A stretch of 64,000 bases of DNA from contig CM064530.1 of assembly GCA_032716605.1 (NCBI GenBank), forward strand, positions 3,934,604 through 3,998,603, written 5' to 3'. Shown here in pieces: positions 45,987 to 59,394 of this stretch. Under the pieces are notes generated by a model. That model saw only the letters and a list, made by a program, of their open reading frames with translations, was not told the DNA's origin and did no database searches. The translations under genes were made by a program, and so were the position numbers. This DNA comes from Paralithodes platypus. Lineage: Eukaryota; Arthropoda; Malacostraca; Decapoda; Lithodidae. The stretch's first letter is position 1; each line of letters opens with the position of its first letter.

Positions 45987-46203
45987 CTCCTTCTGTACCG
46001 TCAACATAATTTGTATTATATTCTGGCTACTATTAATTGATTTTATGCAGTACCGTACAGGAAGAATCTCTAGCAAATTTAAGGCTTCGACTTCTCTCAA
46101 TCAACCCTTTTAGCTACCACAGATTCTTCCTAAGCTGCATAAAATCGTCTAAATACAGTATAGCTAAATTAAAGTACAACAGACGTCGCTGGTAAGGAAG
46201 GGG
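45987..46203. mobile_element. TTAA MITE family copy in intron
   Basis: TTAA 45983-45986 and 46204-46207; starts CTCCTTCTGTACCGTC, ends CGTCGCTGGTAAGGAAGGGG. Confidence 0.8.
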
Positions 46204-47639
46204 TTAATACATATTCAATACAGAGCTAAACATAATTGTCAAGATTTAAAAAGACTATACTTAACATACAAGAATCTCCTCTCTACTGAACTATTAATAC
46301 CTGATAGCATTGTAAATGTAGCACTTAATAAGGCAATCATTCTAAAGAGTACATAGTTAAAATATCGATACTTAATTGTAATAATTGTACAGTACGTCTA
46401 AGTTATAATATTAATACTCAAATTGCAATAACTGTAAATCTAAGTAATGTAACTAATATTTACCATTACTAAATTATTATTAGTACTAACTAGAACTTTA
46501 GAATCTACAGTAATGCATCAAGTAATACCAGCTTCTCTAAGAACTTCTATCAGGGGTATTAGTTTAAGGATCCAAACTTAGTTACAAAGATCTAGATTAT
46601 AACTGGGATTCTATTTTAAGCTTGAGGGCAGATAAGCATTTTATAAAGATAAGAAATCGTCCTTACAAGTAACAGAAGAAATAATCGTTAGTCTCACCTT
46701 CCCTTGTACAGAGGACAAAATTAATCTTCGGGGAACATGCATTCAGTTGCATGCAAGGGGGGTCAGACAGAAAACGGGTTGTCGGGTTAAACACACAGAA
46801 AACGTGGGAGCGTAAAATACACGTTCAAGGATAGGGGGGTAACTTTCACAAAGCCGGGAGGAAGAATGTACAAAGTGCTCGATTGACTAACTGGTCAAAA
46901 GACGGGATTAAAAATATGGACAAAGTAAAAGAAAAGAATACAAGACATGAATGCAGTGCAAACATTACCAAAAATGGAAACAAAAAAGTATATAGATAAA
47001 AATTAAAATATGGTCCCTGCAAGACCATTAATAACCCACAGACAAGGTGCAATAGAACAGAAAGTGTCACTCCTTGAACCGACACTGCAAAAAGGGGGTT
47101 TGGGAGTGCGAAACAAGAGTGACAAACTGCTTGGTTCTTGGGACAGGGTTCAGCTTACAGAAAAGTGAATCCAAACTTAGAAATACTGACATATTATAAA
47201 CACTGAATAACATAATTCCCATACCTGGTTGGGCACAGCACATTTGTGAGAAAGAAGAAAACAATGGACAACGGTGAGAAGTTTTTTTTTTTTAATGTTT
47301 TTCTTTCTAGTTCCCGAATCTAGGTTTCTAAATGTGACGTGCGCGTGTGCGAGTCTAATATAGATTCGCTCCTGAGATACATTAAAAATAAAACACCAAC
47401 ATTACAGTCATGTTCTGAGACACTTATGAGCTGCAGATTATAACAAAAGGGCATAAATATTGGAGCTGGGCATTCCAACAATTAAGAGTAACATACACAA
47501 ATGTAAAGTTATATTTGCTGTTGTGTTACTGTCATAGTCTAGATAGTGTGTGTGTTAGTTTTATTGTGTTTGTAGATAAATGTGTGTGTAGGGAAGTGTG
47601 TGAGTTGTGTAGGTGTCCGTTTGTTTATGTGTGTGTGTG

Positions 47640-48475
47640 ATCCCCTATGACAAAAATACACATACTTTATATGAGCATAGTCTTCACTGAATATATATTA
47701 TATTGTGTGTACAGTATATAACTCCTGTCAAGAATCTATGATAAAAGTGCACATAACACCATTGAATCTTGTGTGGTACTCTGTCACATTCTATGATAAA
47801 GATAATAGACGAGCAAAGTGATAATTGAATATACAGTATATTTATAGTATGTAACTCCCGTCAAGAGTCTACAATAAAGGTGCAAATAAGACCACTAAAT
47901 ACCTATCTTGTGTGCATGTTTAACCTGTCAGATTCTATGATAAAAGTAAAAACATATAGACGGGCATTGTAATCCCTGAATACCTGTATACTGTATATGT
48001 CTTGTGTGTGGTGTAGTTCCTATTAGAATTTACAACAAAAGTGCACATGAAGATCACTGAAAATATACATCTAGTGTGCGCTCTTAACCCGTCCGAGTCT
48101 ATGATAAAGTACACAAGTGGATTAGCACAGTGATCACTGGATATTTACTTGGTGTGTGTATATAGTCCCTGTCCGTATCTACATTAAAGTGCTCAACACC
48201 TATTTATCTGGTGTGTGCGTGTATCCCCTGTCCGTGTCTATAATAAGAGTGCAGACTAGGACCACTGAACATCTATTTATCTGGTGTGTGCATGTAACCC
48301 CTGTCCGTGTCTATAATAAAAGTGCATATCAAAACCATTGAAAATATATATCAAGTGTGCAAACTTAACCCCTGTCCATGTCTACATTAAAAGTGCACAT
48401 TAGGACCACTGAACACCTATTTATCTTGCGTGTGCGTGTAATCCCTGTCAAGAGTCTACGATAAAAGAAGACATG
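47640..48475. repeat. Degenerate minisatellite, ~60-95 bp unit, 12 units
   Basis: Each unit has a version of GTCTATAATAAAAGTGCACA followed by CACTGAA and a TGTGTG-rich part (landmarks near 47645, 47733, 47865, 48027, 48234, 48309, 48378, 48452). Ends ~140 bp from the donor of L6/7 exon 5. Confidence 0.85.
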
Positions 48476-48616
48476 AATTACGGATTGAGGCGAGCACGTG
48501 ACCCGCCGCTATACACCGACAGGGAGAGAGCACACACAGCAACAAGAGGTGTGGTACAGCATAAACGGGCTGGGATGGATGAGGAGGATGAAGAGGAGCC
48601 TATTGTGCCAGCTCAC

Positions 48617-48711
48617 CTGTAATTCACTAGCTTGTCGTGCCACGGATCTCGCGGCTGCCGCTTCATTATGTCTGATTCGGCCGCCTCATAGGCCAGGGAA
48701 ATGGCCGGGAC
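48617..48711 (-). CDS. Atpalpha: Na+/K+-ATPase alpha, alternative L6/7 exon 5 (most divergent)
   Basis: Fifth and most 3' of the 95-nt M6-M7 loop exons. The acceptor is ACGCGCAG and the donor GTGAGC, the strongest donor of the five. It starts [18 protein letters not shown], then [13 protein letters not shown] plus AG. Its second half is unlike the others: Asp at 22, Trp-His at 24-25 and Tyr at 31 replace Asn, Phe-Thr and Glu, so the isoform would have an aromatic, altered-charge loop just before M7. The first half is conserved and the frame is intact. A 12-unit minisatellite lies just downstream in the following intron. Confidence 0.93.
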
Positions 48712-49713
48712 CTGCGCGTTTACAAAAATTATGCGTTGAATTAGACATGTGTGGGGATCCTCGTAGAGAGACCTTTTTTGTAGTGGTGGTGGTAGGGGAA
48801 CAACGAGCGAACCGTGAGGATGGTTGAGGTGTGGCGATGGGGGACCTTACTGATCAATGATGGAAGGCGTGAAGATAAAGAGGGGGGCTGATGGTGGGGA
48901 GGGGGGCAGCACCGCACTGGCTCGAGGAAGGGCATCAGGTCAGGGGTCGACAGTGGGGTCAGCAGGGATGGACGGGGGGACGGGACTGGGACTCAAAATA
49001 TCCCTGGGTCAACAAAACCTCCCAGTCCCCCCAGAGAGAGACTTTACACCCACTAGTCTTCCAACCACATCCTCTTCCGACCACCAAACGGGTGCCATAT
49101 TATGATGAACGGAGCCGCCTCTGGCATTTTGCCAACAAAAAATAAAGCGCCAACTACGTCCAAAAAGAACAAAAGATAATGAAACATATGCCTGTCCTAA
49201 AATATGATTAAGGCCACAATAATACTGTAATAAGCACTTTGAGGCAAGTCTGCACAATGACTTGCCTCTCTTTCTCTCGCTTTGGTGAACTTTACACTAC
49301 AGTACAGTGCAAGTTAATGCGGCTGGTGAGCAACACTGATACCACCAGGCAACACCATAACACCACAACACAACCCACCACACTTCACCATACACCCCGC
49401 AACACCAGCAGCAGCAGCAGCAGAGGCAGCACAACCACAGACCGCGCTACCAACATCTAAAGCACCACGGATGTTGTATCAACAGTAAATGAAAAGGTGT
49501 GACCCCTTCAGAATGCTGGCATCATTTTACTTTCAATCTGGCAAATATCCCCAACATACACAGACTCAACATGTGCCTCTTATGGATCAGTCTCTAAAGT
49601 GTATGAAAGTATTAGATATCGATTGAATTGGTATTGGTTGAATTAGCATCGGACGAAAGGCTGTTCCATGTTTTGCATGGGTATGCCTCTGTCACTTGAT
49701 TAGACAATTTTAA

Positions 49714-49854
49714 CCAGTTCAGATAGGACCTTTACAAATCAAAAGATAAAAACTATCTAGTACCGTCTGAAATATCACAGATCCTTTCTAAACCAAGTAA
49801 AATCATCTACTGATAGCCAGCCTAGAATGACAAAAGACAGTCATACTGAAAGGG
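49714..49854. mobile_element. TTAA MITE family copy (short) in intron
   Basis: Starts after TTAA 49710-49713 (CCAGTTCAGATAGGACC) and ends GAAAGGG before TCAA. Inner AAAATCATCTACTGATAGCC is family-typical. Confidence 0.6.
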
Positions 49855-50211
49855 TCAAATCATGAGCGAACACAAAACCAAAAAAAATATAAATACAGTA
49901 CTGTATATGGCAAAACTTTTATATTTTTTATTACTGGTGCGATAAACCAGTCATGCAAATAAATAAGAGCGGAACCACAACGAACCTGCCTTAACAATGA
50001 CTGAGTAGTGTACCATGCAGAACAACCACTGTGCAAAAACAGATACGCCAAATGACAACAACAAAAATAAAGGCATCCAACACAAAAGTTGCGCGGGTCG
50101 ATCCAAAAACCAAAGAAATAAAGATGAAACCAAAACAAAACCTGTGAATAATATCTTGAGCGCCCTCAGTTTCCCAGAGAGCTCCGAAAGGATAAAGTTT
50201 GCGTGAACGTA

Positions 50212-50394
50212 AATTGAGAGGATTGCCTAGTTTACCCTTTTCTGGATTATATACCATGTTCGATCCCTGTTCAATTGAGAGGATTGCCTAGTTTACCCTT
50301 TTCTGGATTATATACCATGTTCGATCCCTGTTCAATTGAGAGGATTGCCTAGTTTACCCTTTTCTGGATTATATACCATGTTCGATCCCTGTTC
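50212..50394. repeat. 61-bp tandem triplication
   Basis: Three nearly identical units starting AATTGAGAGGATTGCCTAGT at 50212, 50273 and 50334. Each ends ATGTTCGATCCCTGTTC. Confidence 0.95.
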
Positions 50395-50549
50395 AATTAA
50401 ATAGAATGGGTATCTGTGCAACTCTTGAGACTAGCGCTGCCATGTTTATCCGTACAACTGGATTCTCTAAACTTCTGCCATAACCTTCATGCGATCCTGT
50501 GCAATGTCAAGCTGAAACCCTTTTTATAGTCCTTATCAGTTGTGCTTAA

Positions 50550-50741
50550 CCCCTTGAGCATTAGGACACATTTTGACAGTTTATTCTGGCTATCATTAGA
50601 CTATTTTATACAGCTTAGGAAGGAACTGTGGGAACTGAAAGGGTAAAGACTCAATTAACCCTCCATATACCCTTTCTAATCTGAATGATATCTAATAGTT
50701 GCCAGAATATAGAAGAAATGCATCTTTGAATTTGGAAAAGG
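50550..50741. mobile_element. TTAA MITE family copy in intron
   Basis: TTAA 50546-50549, start CCCCTTGAGCATTAGGACAC, inner TTCTGGCTATCATTAGACTA, right end GGAAAAGG then TCAA. Confidence 0.7.
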
Positions 50742-52274
50742 TCAATCATCTAAGAGGTAATAACTATTATGGTTTTCTGATCATAGAATTTTGAAGTGTT
50801 GTGTTCCTCCCCTGACTATGAATAACTTCCCATCAAGGCTATCGATGGAGTACTGAATCCAGGCTGCACAGTCATGATCGTAACTTGTATCCTACCTCCA
50901 AAATTTCAATTTTGCTGATCTCTCTATAGTCTATTTATTATATTTAGGCCAAGAATCTTGACCACAAACTTCTATAACTCTTAACTGACTTGAGTTATTG
51001 AGTTATTACTTCTAACATTTAGGTAGGGTGAGTTAGGGAAGGTGGGAAAGTTTACAGCCCATTCGCTCTAGCCTTAATTGAGTTAAGAGAGATTAGGGGA
51101 TCATGATATCTGGCCTACCTATAATGAATAGACTTTAGTTATAAGTGACAACATATCCTGAACAGACATAAACAAAGCCTTTATATTCAAGGCTCGTTTT
51201 GTGCGGTTCAGGAGTATTTTTGTATCAAACCAATAGAGGAACACTATATTGAAGGTATGAAGGTGGGATATCGCTTTTGTCTGTGGATGTACCTTTGAAG
51301 TTTTGTATTTATCCGCCATTTCTGTCGCGATCCTAAACTCTCATTTTCTGTTTCGGTTTCCTAGTGGTTCGGTATTCATCTGCCATTTCTGTCGTTCTAT
51401 CAGACTTCCTTTTGCTTTTCTAAATCCATTGCTGTGCCCAACCCTAGCAGGAAGCAAACTGCATCTGTCGTTAGGTTACCCGAATCGCTGTTTAGTTAAG
51501 TTGGTATAATTTGTAGTTTTATTAGTACTATATTGAGAAGAGAGGAGGAAAAAAAAAAAATATATTCAGCCACTCCTACATCACTGCATCAAAAATTAGT
51601 GTACACCCAAGGTTGCAAATCAGCCCATGCTCTTTATCAATTTCTAGAAAGAAAAAAAAATATATGCATACAAATCATACCTTCTTTCAGTGTTAGTGGT
51701 CTATAAAAAGGAATTAACAAAATGCTCTAGTATTTTAAAAATCCAACTCGGGGTTATCATCTGGAAAGATTAAGATTTATACGGTTTAAAAAAATCAGTC
51801 GAAGGATAGCGCATGCAGAGAAACCAAAGGAAAATTGCCACACACACAAGCTTCCAGTTTAGATGCAAGCAGATGATTTCCTTTAAACCCACACCATGCG
51901 ATGAGTTTCCAAAATATGACCAAGGGCGTTTATATACATCTCTCTTCACACGAGCTTCATGGATAATTTAATAACTCCAAAAAATCACTGGGAGGGTCAT
52001 AGGAAGTTAGCTAAAATGATACACGTTGGGAAATTTGTTAGCGAGGTTAGGAGAAGACGTAGCGGAGAGAGCATAGGTTGATAGATACCACATCATCGTC
52101 AGCACTTCCAATTATTTAGTAGTAAAAATAATGCACAAATCATATGTTAGTTATCACAGGTTAGTTATATTAGTGGACAGAAGACTTGTACAATGACTGC
52201 ACCCCAAGTAAGAGACCCCAACAGAGGAATGAGAGGAGGAGGGGCGGGTTAAGCGGCCGACTCCCTTTACTTTA

Positions 52275-52370
<96 letters not shown>

Positions 52371-54404
52371 CTAAGTGTAACCAACCAAAGAGAAGAATAT
52401 AAATAACCTCCATGGCTGGCACGGCGAAGAAAAGAATGCGGGAAGAACATCAATAATTAAAAAATAAAAAGGATAACGGTAAAAATGAGTGAGAGGAGGA
52501 ACATATAGTGTCGGACGGAGACTGAAAAATAAAAGTATAAATTAAAACCACAAGCAGATAATAATAGCGTAGATAAAAAAAGAAAATACAGGTAGTGAAG
52601 AATAAATATAATAAATGAGAACTTAAGAACATTCCTTAAGTCTACCTAAGGATGCATCGTCAGGCTATGTCGATCTGCAAAAATAACGAGGAATGTGGAA
52701 GGATCTTGACCCTAAGGATACAATGGCATCTTTTTGCATTATACTCTGGCTATCATTAGACTATTTTATTCCATTAAGGTAAGACTGTGTGAGTTCATCA
52801 AGATACTTTTTTGCCCATTAGTTTTCTATGGGCCAAAGCTTCATAAAATTATCTAAAGTTTGCCAGAATATAACAAGAAGGACGCCACTGTACGGAAGGT
52901 CATTAAAAGGTTCTGCTCTGTCCTGATGGCATTGTGCTAGGCGGATCATTCGGTCAGCTACCGTAGACAACATTAAAGTACCCGCTGCAATGACGTTAGC
53001 ATCTGTCCTTAAAATCGCCTCAAAATCCAACATAACAGACACCACAATCCTAATAATACTAAGAGGCAAAAACCTACTGGAATATTGCCAAAGTAGTGTC
53101 AATTATGAGAGCATATAAGCAAGACGGGTGACGTTAATGCAGTGGCAACTTTATTGTGGCATACGATACCCGGTGCGATAGGCTGAAACCATGTAGTTCC
53201 GCTTTATATATCTGGTAGAACAAGCAAAGTTTCGTTCAGTGCTATTGCCGGGGCCTTTGGAGAAGGGGGAAAATAGTGATGCACTGCCAAGCCTGGTCCG
53301 AGAGGAATGTCCAATGGCATTAGACTTACCGGTAGTCTATATAGCAATCATGTACATTTTGACATTATGATACTGTACTTAGCTATACAATATTATTCAA
53401 ATTTAGGCGTTTAGCAATAATGCGACTGGTCATTTCCAAGATTGACTCGGCTGCATACCCAAAACATTCTCTAGGCAGCGAATGACACGTGGGGGTCATG
53501 ACATCCAGTGCAAGGAGTAATTATTTTAAAACGGAGGAGAATAGGGGAGGGAGGGTGGAGGGTAAGGGGGTAGGGGATAAGGGTGGGGGCAATCAGCAGT
53601 GCTACCCTTGCTCTAAGTGAATGAGTCAGCGAGGGGAAAGATATAGATATAGATATAGATATATATATATATAATACTTGTGGTGTCAGTTCAAGTCACA
53701 AGCACACGGCCCAGCCCTAAAGCTTTGCGAGGAGATTGGTAACTGCTAGGAAGGAAAAAAGTTGAACGAGCCATGCAGACGTTCGTCATCGCCGGGAAGA
53801 GTGAGTGAGCGAATAGATATTGAAGGAGAGAGGGAGGGAGAGCGAGGAAGGGAGTTGGGGAAGGAGAAAGTACAGGTGAGAGAAAGGGGTGGAGGAGGTA
53901 CAAAAGAGGCTAAGGAATGAGAGGAAGGGAGAGGGAAAGAGAGACTTAAGGGAATGAGGAAATGGGAAAGAGAAGACCATGATAAAACTAGAAATAAAAA
54001 GGACAGAAGATAATTCAGATGAGAAGAGATAAAATAGAATATAAGAAGAACAAGGAGAAGAATATTAAGAGATCAGAAAAGTTAAGACTAGAACTATTAG
54101 TTGAGATTGGAATAAAATTTAAAGTAAAGAAAAAAAGATGTAAATACAATACAGTACTGCAGTATACTAAGGATATTACTAAAGGGTAAGAAATCGGTTG
54201 GAAATGCAATCAATCATAATAATTACGAAAGGTAAAAAGGGCATGAACCGAAGGAATCAGGACCAGGAATGGAGATCAGTAATATAGTAGGCTACAATAG
54301 GGGTAAGGGACGGGGAGGTCTTCCTAAAGAGATATAATTTAGAGAGGACAGAGAGAGGGTAGAGAGAGATAGCCAGATGGTAGAGATAGTAGCCGAAAAG
54401 TTAC
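52371..54404 (-). other. Intron between L6/7 exons 3 and 4
   Basis: 2.03-kb intron with one MITE copy, (GATATA)n at 53641-53672 and a purine-rich run at 53800-53990 that is pyrimidine-rich in the transcript. Confidence 0.6.
52710..52900. mobile_element. TTAA MITE family copy in intron
   Basis: Starts CCCTAAGGATACAATGGCAT after TTGA; inner CTCTGGCTATCATTAGACTA and AAAATTATCTAAAGTTTGCC; right end GACGCCACTGTACGGAAGG. Confidence 0.7.
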
Positions 54405-54499
54405 CTCTCGTTTACGAGCTTGTCGGTGAACGGGTTTCTGGGCTGCCGCTTCATAATATCAGATTCTGCCGTTTCGTACGCAAGGGAAATGGCTGGCAC
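54405..54499 (-). CDS. Atpalpha: Na+/K+-ATPase alpha, alternative L6/7 exon 3
   Basis: Third 95-nt M6-M7 loop exon. The acceptor is AATCAAAG and the donor GTAACT. It starts [18 protein letters not shown], then [13 protein letters not shown] plus AG. This is close to what I remember as the canonical animal alpha-subunit sequence, so it or exon 4 is a candidate for the ancestral or default version. It differs from exon 4 at only one residue (Thr versus Glu at position 10) despite many synonymous differences, which indicates selection on protein rather than a recent copy. Confidence 0.94.
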
Positions 54500-56242
54500 C
54501 TTTGATTTTTTGGTTTGGGGTTTTATTTTCAGCACAGGACAAGAGGCAGATATAAAAAAAAAAAATGGGGGGAAAAAAGGAAAAAGAGAGAGACATGAGA
54601 CTAGGTACACATAGTAGACAGTTTGTAAGAGACACAAAGACAGATGATATACAGTATAATATATATATATAGTGTGGCATGCAAGGCAGGTCAATACACA
54701 GAACACCGCTTGGACGAGATGGCAGATCGGGGCACTGAGAACCTTGCTCACGAAAAGTTATTAAACTTGAGAATTTTTAAATTTCATGCATATATCTCAT
54801 GAAACTCTACTAGTAAAACTATGGAGTACTGCTTATAAATAACCTTCACTTTCAGACTACTGTCTGGCTATGCAAAATATCTAAATGTGTGAAACTTCAG
54901 TCTTTTACTTCTGAAATCTAGAACTTTTAGACTAAACTCAGTCATTTGGAATTTGTCCCCCCCACCCACCCCCGTCCCCCAGGGGGTTTATGTTTCTAGC
55001 ACTTTTAGCAGTGAAGGATATAACCCGTGAATAGAGGCTTCAATAAACTGGTCCTACTCTTTAAGTTTGTAATTTTAATTTTATATGACGTCTCTCCAGT
55101 GTGCATAGTAAAGCATTCTGATTTTTTTTCCTGTCTTTTTCCTGTCCAGTTCTCAAAGATCTTTGTCTCTGGTGAATAAGATTGTGAGTGCCCCAAGTCT
55201 GCCTCTCAACATTGTGCGATGGACAGTACAGCAGCCGCTACAACAATGCTGTGGCGGGTGACACATTGATGGTGGCGAGTGATGGTGCTTCAGTGACACA
55301 GTGATGGCGGTTGATAGTGCTCGAGTGTCACATTGATAATAGCACATGTGACACAGTGATGGTGGTGGTAGGGTGACACAATAATGGCGAGCGACACAAC
55401 AATGAGGCAAGTTAAAGACTGTGTCACACCAGCAAGTTAATGGGCAGATATTATTGGAGTCCTTGGATCATTCAACTTGGTGACAAGGTGCACCTCAAAT
55501 GGAGCGCTCGTAAGAAAATAAAAAAAAAACCCAAAAAACTCTTAACTTGTGCATGTCTCACAATGACTGCAACCCACAAGCTGAAGCTAATGCTTAGACT
55601 GGGCCTTGAGGTTTTCTCGGACTCTTGCGGGTCTGCCCTTGGATCAGCTTCTTGAAATATGCAGGGCTTTTTACATGGAACAGTAAACTAACCTAATTAA
55701 GAAAATAGTGATAGATATGAGTTTTGTTTACCATCATAAATATTAAAATATTCAAATGCCATTGATGATATTGGGGTGCATCTTACCAACCGAGGCATTA
55801 TTATGCTGAGAAATATAGTATTGTACCGTACTTTACTACGTGTATAGCATATCTTCTAACAAAATTCCTACACTTTAAATTAATGTTAAAATGAACTTCA
55901 AAAAGTTGACAATGAATAGAAACCCCATTTGAGTGACCTGAAGAAGTTATCTGCAAAACGTTGCTAATCAAGTGCTTCTACCCAAATGGCGTTTATATTC
56001 ACTCCAAACAAATCTGCTGCTGAAGTTGCTCATGTGACTGCCGTTCAAGATGGTTGTGGTGGAATGACAGAAGTTATGAAATAATGCTGGTGGATGGGTG
56101 GTATAGATAGGTGTTATGAAGTTATGAGATGAAGGAAGACATGGGGGCAAACAGTGGTATTGGTAAGGGTGACATGACAGTGTTATGCTTTTTCAATTTA
56201 TCCCTGAGGGGTTAAGACAAGGGAAAAATATAAATATAAGCT

Positions 56243-56336
56243 CCATATGAGGAGGAGCTATTTAATGATAACATTTAGCATATAACTTCACAAGGCCAAC
56301 GCAAAACATTGTCATTAAGGTGCTCCTCCTCATATG
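56243..56336. repeat. Interrupted inverted repeat
   Basis: CCATATGAGGAGGAGC at 56243-56258 and its complement at 56321-56336; the match extends imperfectly inward (TTTAATGATAAC / TTAATGACAATG). Loop ~30 nt. Confidence 0.8.
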
Positions 56337-58634
56337 GTGTTTATAGTCTTGTCAACTTTTCTGAGTATATTTTTTATCAAGGGATAAGTAGAGGTTAATA
56401 AGGGTATCAGTAGTGGTGCCATGGTTTATAAATATAAATTGGACATTGGGAATAGTCATATCGCTGACAGTGGTGTGGAATTATAAGGACACTAGTTGAA
56501 CAGTCACTTTGGACAGACGTATCAATAACAGGTGTGGACTTCTACTTCAGGAGAAAATGTTTATAAGGCACTGGGGGAGACTTAAAAAAACTCTTACATT
56601 TCCAGGATATAATAAGTGAATGTATTGAAAAAGAGGAATGGGAAAAATAGATTGACCTAATGAACCGAAAGTTTCAATCATATAATACAAAATTTAACTT
56701 TAATTTAAATTCTTTATGCCCCACAAAAGGGAAGAAGAGGGATAATGGGTGATAATGAATGAAGTCATGAATAGGATAATGAAAGAAAATGAGTAATGAT
56801 GAGGATAATGAACGTATGAGTGAACTGATTATTTGAATGGAGGGGTAAATCGGTGAAATGATGAATGGTGAATAAAAAACCTGCATAATGGCCTTGGTAG
56901 TGAATAAAATGCTGAGGAAAACCTGCATGTGAGTAAAAAATGTGAATAATACCAGGCGATACATGAGCATAAGTGCCTGGCGGTGATAGGGGTGAGTCCT
57001 TGGAAAGTTATGATATTTCAACCTCAAAAAATATTGGATGGGAGGAGTATAGAGTATCTTTTCAATGCACCATGTAATTTGGCATGGACACTAAATATAG
57101 ATATAAATATTAAATCTAGTATGAAAGCATGGTATATAGATAATTAGCTTCAGGATGAAAAACACTTATCAAATTTTTTACAAATATTTAAAAACATGGG
57201 ACAGACAGCATATTACCCTCAAAAGAGACCACTAGAGAAAAATTGACATTCATCTACGACACGAGTCATTCTTCAAGGGCTTATCTATACGGGAATCTAG
57301 GAAAAATCTTCCACACAAGGTTGGAAACATTTCTATAAAGAGGACGAAGGGAAATTTTGAGTTCGCATTTAATTTTCCAGGAGGGAGAGAGGAAGAGACC
57401 ATTTGGATTGAATTTTCCGTACAAGAATCTAAACAGAGCTTGTTTAAGGGAGGATCTAGGAAGGGAGTTTTTCTGAGTACGGAGACTAGTTTGACTACAT
57501 CTTGACGGATTTCAGAATGAGGGATTAGACAAGGGAGAGTACTTTTGAAAGAGGTTTAACATTGAATTGGCAAGCAAAATTGAGATTAAGAGAAGTCCAA
57601 AATATATGAATAAAGACCAACAAGAGATCAGGTTAATTAAGTGTACAGTCTATTTGTTAAAGTCTGGTGAAATTACACTAGAGCTAGAGAACCGTATTTT
57701 GACCTAATTGGTTGATGGTACGTGTCTGAATAACATCTCGTTGCAAAAACAAACGCAAGAAATATTCTACGCAGTACCGTCAAACAAAAGTCGGAATTTG
57801 AGTTTTCTAGCTCAAAGGGAATAACTTGGGAATATTGAAGATTGAACAGGAGCAGAATGCAAGACTTAAAAATTACACAATATGAATCGTAGGAAGTTGA
57901 ACAGACCCCCAAAATTGTAATATCATAAAAATCGTGGAATAGCATTTCCGAGAGGAATCAGAAAGGCACGGTAGTCAAGAATCCGGCAAAGAATATAGGA
58001 ATGCGTAGCCGAACACCTGCAGATTAAGTGTGAAATTATAGCAATGATGGTGAGATGAGTAATAAGTGTCGGAGAGTGAAAGAATAAAGTCTGCAGTAGC
58101 CGTCATACAAGAAAAAGTGTCTCATAATAAATCAATGTGGAAATCCTGAAAAAACACTCGGGAAAAAGAGAAGAAATGCTTAGAAGGAAATTATAGGGAG
58201 AGAAAAATGCATAAAAGGAAGGAACGCTAAAGTCACCGCTACATTTACATCACCAGTATACCTAAATAAATAACACTAATTTATATGTTAGTAAATTTGT
58301 ATAACGTTAATTTTCACATTCCTAGTTAATACTGTACTGTACTAATGTCTGTAGGCTAGTAAATGGTATTATGGTGATTTTTGTGTACTTTTTAGGAGCA
58401 ATGGTGCTATTCCTACAGCAGCGACTTTAGACTAGTTCACGTTAGAATAAAATAATTGCTCAGCTCAGCCACGTTGAGTTTTAAGTGTAGCAATTCGATC
58501 GAAGTAGTGAAAATCTTGGAGAGCGAGATAAATAAAAAATGTGGATTATAGAACACATCTTCTTTAATTTTCTTCACTGTACCGTTTCATGAACACCTGG
58601 AGACTTCATCATTCATGCATTTAGAACCATTTAA

Positions 58635-58844
58635 CCCGTACAGTACCGGTGACTTCCTTCTCATTGTATTCTGGCAACTATTAGACTTTATTCAGGTTAG
58701 GAAGGACGTCTACCCATTAAAAGGCTACTGACTAACTATCTCAATCAATCCTTTTAGCTACCATATATCCTTCCTAAGCTTCATAAAATTGTCTAAATGT
58801 AGATGAAATACAAATAAAACAAGACGTTGCCGGTACAGTAAGGG
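58635..58844. mobile_element. TTAA MITE family, well-preserved copy
   Basis: 210 bp. TTAA 58631-58634 and 58845-58848. Ends CCCGTACAGTACCGGTGACT and, inverted, CCCTTACTGTACCGGCAACG. Best definition of the family: piggyBac-like CCC ends with TTAA duplication. Confidence 0.9.
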
Positions 58845-59199
58845 TTAATTAATTTTCATAGTGCTCAATGCAGATACAAACCCGTATCAAAAAAATGTAG
58901 AGATGCATTTCAAGAGTATAGTATATAAATTTGACTGTGCTTAGTAAATAGTCAATCCTGGAATTAGAAATCGGAGATGCATTTTGAAATCACGCAAAGC
59001 CGTTTTTCGGATTGCAAGATAGGCAAAGCGCGTGACAGGATATGTATAATAAATATGCATCCCATTGTACATAGGCAGTAAAAAGTGGCTGAAAACTTAT
59101 GCATCTCATTATATAAGAGGCAGTAAGAAATGGCTCAATAATGTTCACATCTTTACAAGAGTATTATAGTAGCCTAAGTTATATGATAGCGTGCTTGAC

Positions 59200-59394
59200 T
59201 TTTCTGGCACCATGACGCATTCCTTCATTTTATTCTGGCTATCGTTAGACTATTTTCTTCACCTTAGAAATAACCTGTGGAATTCGGGAGATCGTTTTTA
59301 CCCCTTTGAATCCTAGAGCTCCATTCTAAATAGAGTTAAAATAGTCTAATGTTAGTCAGAATAAAATAAACGTCATCGTACGGAAAGGCTTCAA
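59200..59394. mobile_element. TTAA MITE family copy, diverged
   Basis: Inner TTATTCTGGCTATCGTTAGA and its inverted partner TCTAATGTTAGTCAGAATAA; end CATCGTACGGAAAGG. About 95 nt from the donor of L6/7 exon 2. Confidence 0.7.

Larger units (their letters stand above)
44721..48616 (-). other. Intron between L6/7 exon 5 and M7 exon
   Basis: 3.9-kb intron. Contains a 77-bp tandem duplication, one TTAA MITE and a 12-unit minisatellite. No sixth L6/7 exon recognised. Confidence 0.7.
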
